Origin: JAMCZZ01 sp964363695
GTDB lineage: Bacteria > Patescibacteriota > UBA1384 > XYA2-FULL-43-10 > 1-14-0-10-43-13
Direction of reading: 5' to 3'
NCBI GenBank assembly: GCA_964363695.1
Contig: CAYIJI010000048.1
Coordinates: 1 to 6,861, forward strand
Length of the DNA stretch: 6,861 bases
Shown here: positions 6,041-6,861 of the stretch, one piece after another
Position numbering within the stretch: position 1 is the first letter of the stretch
Layout of the letters: each line of letters starts with the position of its first letter
Position numbers and translations under genes: made by a program
The notes under the pieces: model-generated
Seen by the model: only the letters and a program-made list of their open reading frames with translations
What the model was told of the DNA's origin: nothing
Database searches by the model: none

Positions 6041-6543
6041 ACAGTCGTTTCCTGTTCGGTTTTACTTTTTGTGCTTGTTGCTGTACTCTCGGTTGCCCCC
6101 GTAGTTTCTCCTGTGTAGTATTCGTCCGGTTTATTTTCTTCCTTAACTGTGTCAGAATTATCGTTTATTCCCAATTGATCCTCAATAGCGGAGATAATCT
6201 CGGAACGGTTTTGCCAACCCAATAAAAGAAGAAGAGAAATAGTCATCAACCATATTCCGGTCTTAGTAAAGTTTTTTTTAGGTTTATGCTCTTTCGTATC
6301 TAAACTTTCCTTGTGGACTTCTTTTTCTTCTTTTGTTCCTTTAAAATTTTTATCGTCAAAAAAATCATTCTCTAAGTTTTCAAGCGATTTATAGCCCAAC
6401 TCTTTTTTTTCGGGTTCTTTTTTTTCGTTAAAATTCTTATTTTCATCAGAATCGTCAAAAACGGCAACATCAAAAGATTTCTCTCTTCGCTCATGAGTTC
6501 CTTTAGGTCTTATATCATCAGAAATTCCCATTGCCCCTCGCAA
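6041..6543 (-). CDS. N-terminal part of the LytR_C membrane protein (3' cut by gap)
   Basis: About 167 residues are readable before the gap. Residues 1-94 are very hydrophilic, rich in Lys, Glu and Asp, and probably disordered in the cytoplasm. A KPKKNFTK basic segment precedes a single membrane helix at about 95-110 (TGIWLMTISLLLLLGW). After it come an acidic segment and a Thr/Ser/Glu-rich linker (GETTGATESTATSTKSK) running into the gap. By the positive-inside rule the linker is outside the membrane. This architecture of anchor, low-complexity linker and LytR_C domain fits the sequence just beyond the gap. The start is TTG at 6541-6543 with GAGGAA (6552-6557) at a good distance. An ATG four codons later (6529-6531) is possible, but its AGGGG is only 2 nt away. 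Confidence 0.75.
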
Positions 6544-6551
6544 TTTATTTG

Positions 6552-6557
6552 TTCCTC
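6552..6557 (-). promoter_or_regulatory. Shine-Dalgarno favouring a TTG start
   Basis: GAGGAA on the minus strand ends 8 nt before TTG (6541-6543), a normal distance. It almost coincides with the predicted transcription start at about 6557, so the leader would be only some 14 nt. This leaves some doubt between TTG and the ATG at 6529-6531. Confidence 0.45.
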
Positions 6558-6563
6558 ATTCCA

Positions 6564-6592
6564 ATTATAAGCTAAACCCTAAAATAGTGCAA
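6564..6592 (-). promoter_or_regulatory. Probable sigma70-type promoter for the LytR_C / small membrane gene pair
   Basis: On the minus strand TTGCAC (6587-6592) is followed after 17 nt by a perfect -10 TATAAT (6564-6569). The layout repeats that of the gdh promoter: perfect -10, a -35 keeping only TTG, 17-nt spacing. It directly precedes the gene, with no other reading frame in between. Confidence 0.6.
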
Positions 6593-6657
6593 AAAATTGT
6601 ATGCATTTACCCAATGCTAACAGGGGGTACACTTTCAAAATCGAGCTTAGAAATAGT

Positions 6658-6699
6658 CGTCATTTCGACATCATGCGTTGAGGCTTCTGTCGAATGACG
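6658..6699. repeat. Inverted repeat, GTCATTTCGAC type
   Basis: CGTCATTTCGACA (6658-6670) pairs with TGTCGAATGACG (6688-6699), leaving one bulged T, around a 17-nt loop. It is followed by GAGAAATCTCC. The arm word GTCATT...GAATGAC is shared with the element at 5299-5450, suggesting one superfamily of intergenic palindromes. It starts the gene-free stretch that runs to the right edge. Confidence 0.75.
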
Positions 6700-6705
6700 A
6701 GAAAT

Positions 6706-6777
6706 CTCCAGATTAATGGAGCTTATATTAATTTAAATATTCAAATAACTTGTATATATCTCGCTTTGGAAGCTCCA
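6706..6777. repeat. Nested inverted repeats around TGGAGCTT / AAGCTCCA
   Basis: TGGAGCTT (6717-6724) is the perfect reverse complement of AAGCTCCA (6770-6777), with a 45-nt AT-rich interior. The same TGGAG can alternatively pair with CTCCA at 6706-6710 across a 6-nt loop. The two pairings are mutually exclusive. The interior holds no gene. Confidence 0.6.
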
Positions 6778-6784
6778 CCAATGG

Positions 6785-6861
6785 CATTCGATCTCACTCA
6801 TACCCTGCCATTCGACTCTGAGCCCATCGCTCATGGTTCGAAGAGTGAAGACGGGGATCCA
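6785..6861. repeat. Right-edge palindromic repeat, cut by the window end
   Basis: CATTCGA occurs twice (6785-6791 and 6809-6815). A hairpin forms from TTC (6811-6813), ACTCT (6815-6819) and CCAT (6824-6827) pairing with ATGG (6833-6836), AGAGT (6842-6846) and GAA (6847-6849). The end, GAAGACGGGGATCCA, looks like one arm of a further palindrome of the GGGGATCC type, whose partner would lie beyond the edge. The segment is visibly more GC-rich than its surroundings. With 6544-6784 it completes a stretch of more than 300 nt with no supported gene. Confidence 0.55.

Noticed and set aside
188..6543. UGA recoding, suggested by the absence of TGA stops in seven genes
   Set aside because: The enzymes read full length with TGG tryptophans and no in-frame TGA needed; seven genes are too few for the absence to mean much.
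6781..6861. Open plus-strand frame from ATG (MAFDLTHTLPFDSEP...) to the window end
   Set aside because: It has only 27 codons, no Shine-Dalgarno, and lies entirely in repeated and palindromic sequence; an open run this short is expected by chance.

Overview
The window is a stretch of bacterial chromosome carrying six minus-strand genes and the tail of one converging plus-strand gene. I infer a member of the candidate phyla radiation (Patescibacteria, Parcubacteria-like) living by fermentation. The reasons are a moderately AT-rich composition, single housekeeping genes not grouped in pathway operons, a membrane-anchored DUF3048 protein, a membrane-anchored LytR_C protein, and intergenic gaps filled with degenerate palindromic repeats. 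This assignment rests on pattern, not on a marker gene. All seven readable stop codons are TAA or TAG, and the large enzymes read full length in the standard code, so UGA recoding is not indicated.

Layout: 2-97 (+) is the C-terminal end of a probable lytic transglycosylase, followed by a perfect 10-bp stem terminator (104-138) that can also serve the converging enolase gene, and then by a 22-nt tandem repeat. On the minus strand, in order of transcription, come a membrane-anchored LytR_C-domain protein (6543 to 5765, broken by a 10-N assembly gap), a small two-helix membrane protein (5762-5505), glutamate dehydrogenase (5267-4017), thioredoxin reductase (3931-3005), a membrane-anchored DUF3048 protein (2831-1662) and enolase (1498-188). 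Only the LytR_C and small membrane genes are tightly coupled (2 nt apart). The other gaps are 85-237 nt, which is loose for such a genome. Three have recognisable sigma70-type promoters just upstream of a gene or gene pair, so the row looks like several short transcription units and not one operon.

Functions: enolase is a glycolytic step, glutamate dehydrogenase links amino-acid carbon to 2-oxoglutarate and NAD(P)H, and thioredoxin reductase spends NADPH on thiol reduction. The transglycosylase, DUF3048 and LytR_C proteins point to the cell envelope. No enzyme system unknown to me is apparent.

The most notable structure is non-coding. Nearly every gap longer than 100 nt contains a different imperfect palindrome: an AT-only one before eno, a CTAGAC-word one before the DUF3048 gene, a cloverleaf-like GTCATTC element in the gdh leader, and a cluster of GTCATTTCGAC-type inverted repeats from 6658 to the right edge.
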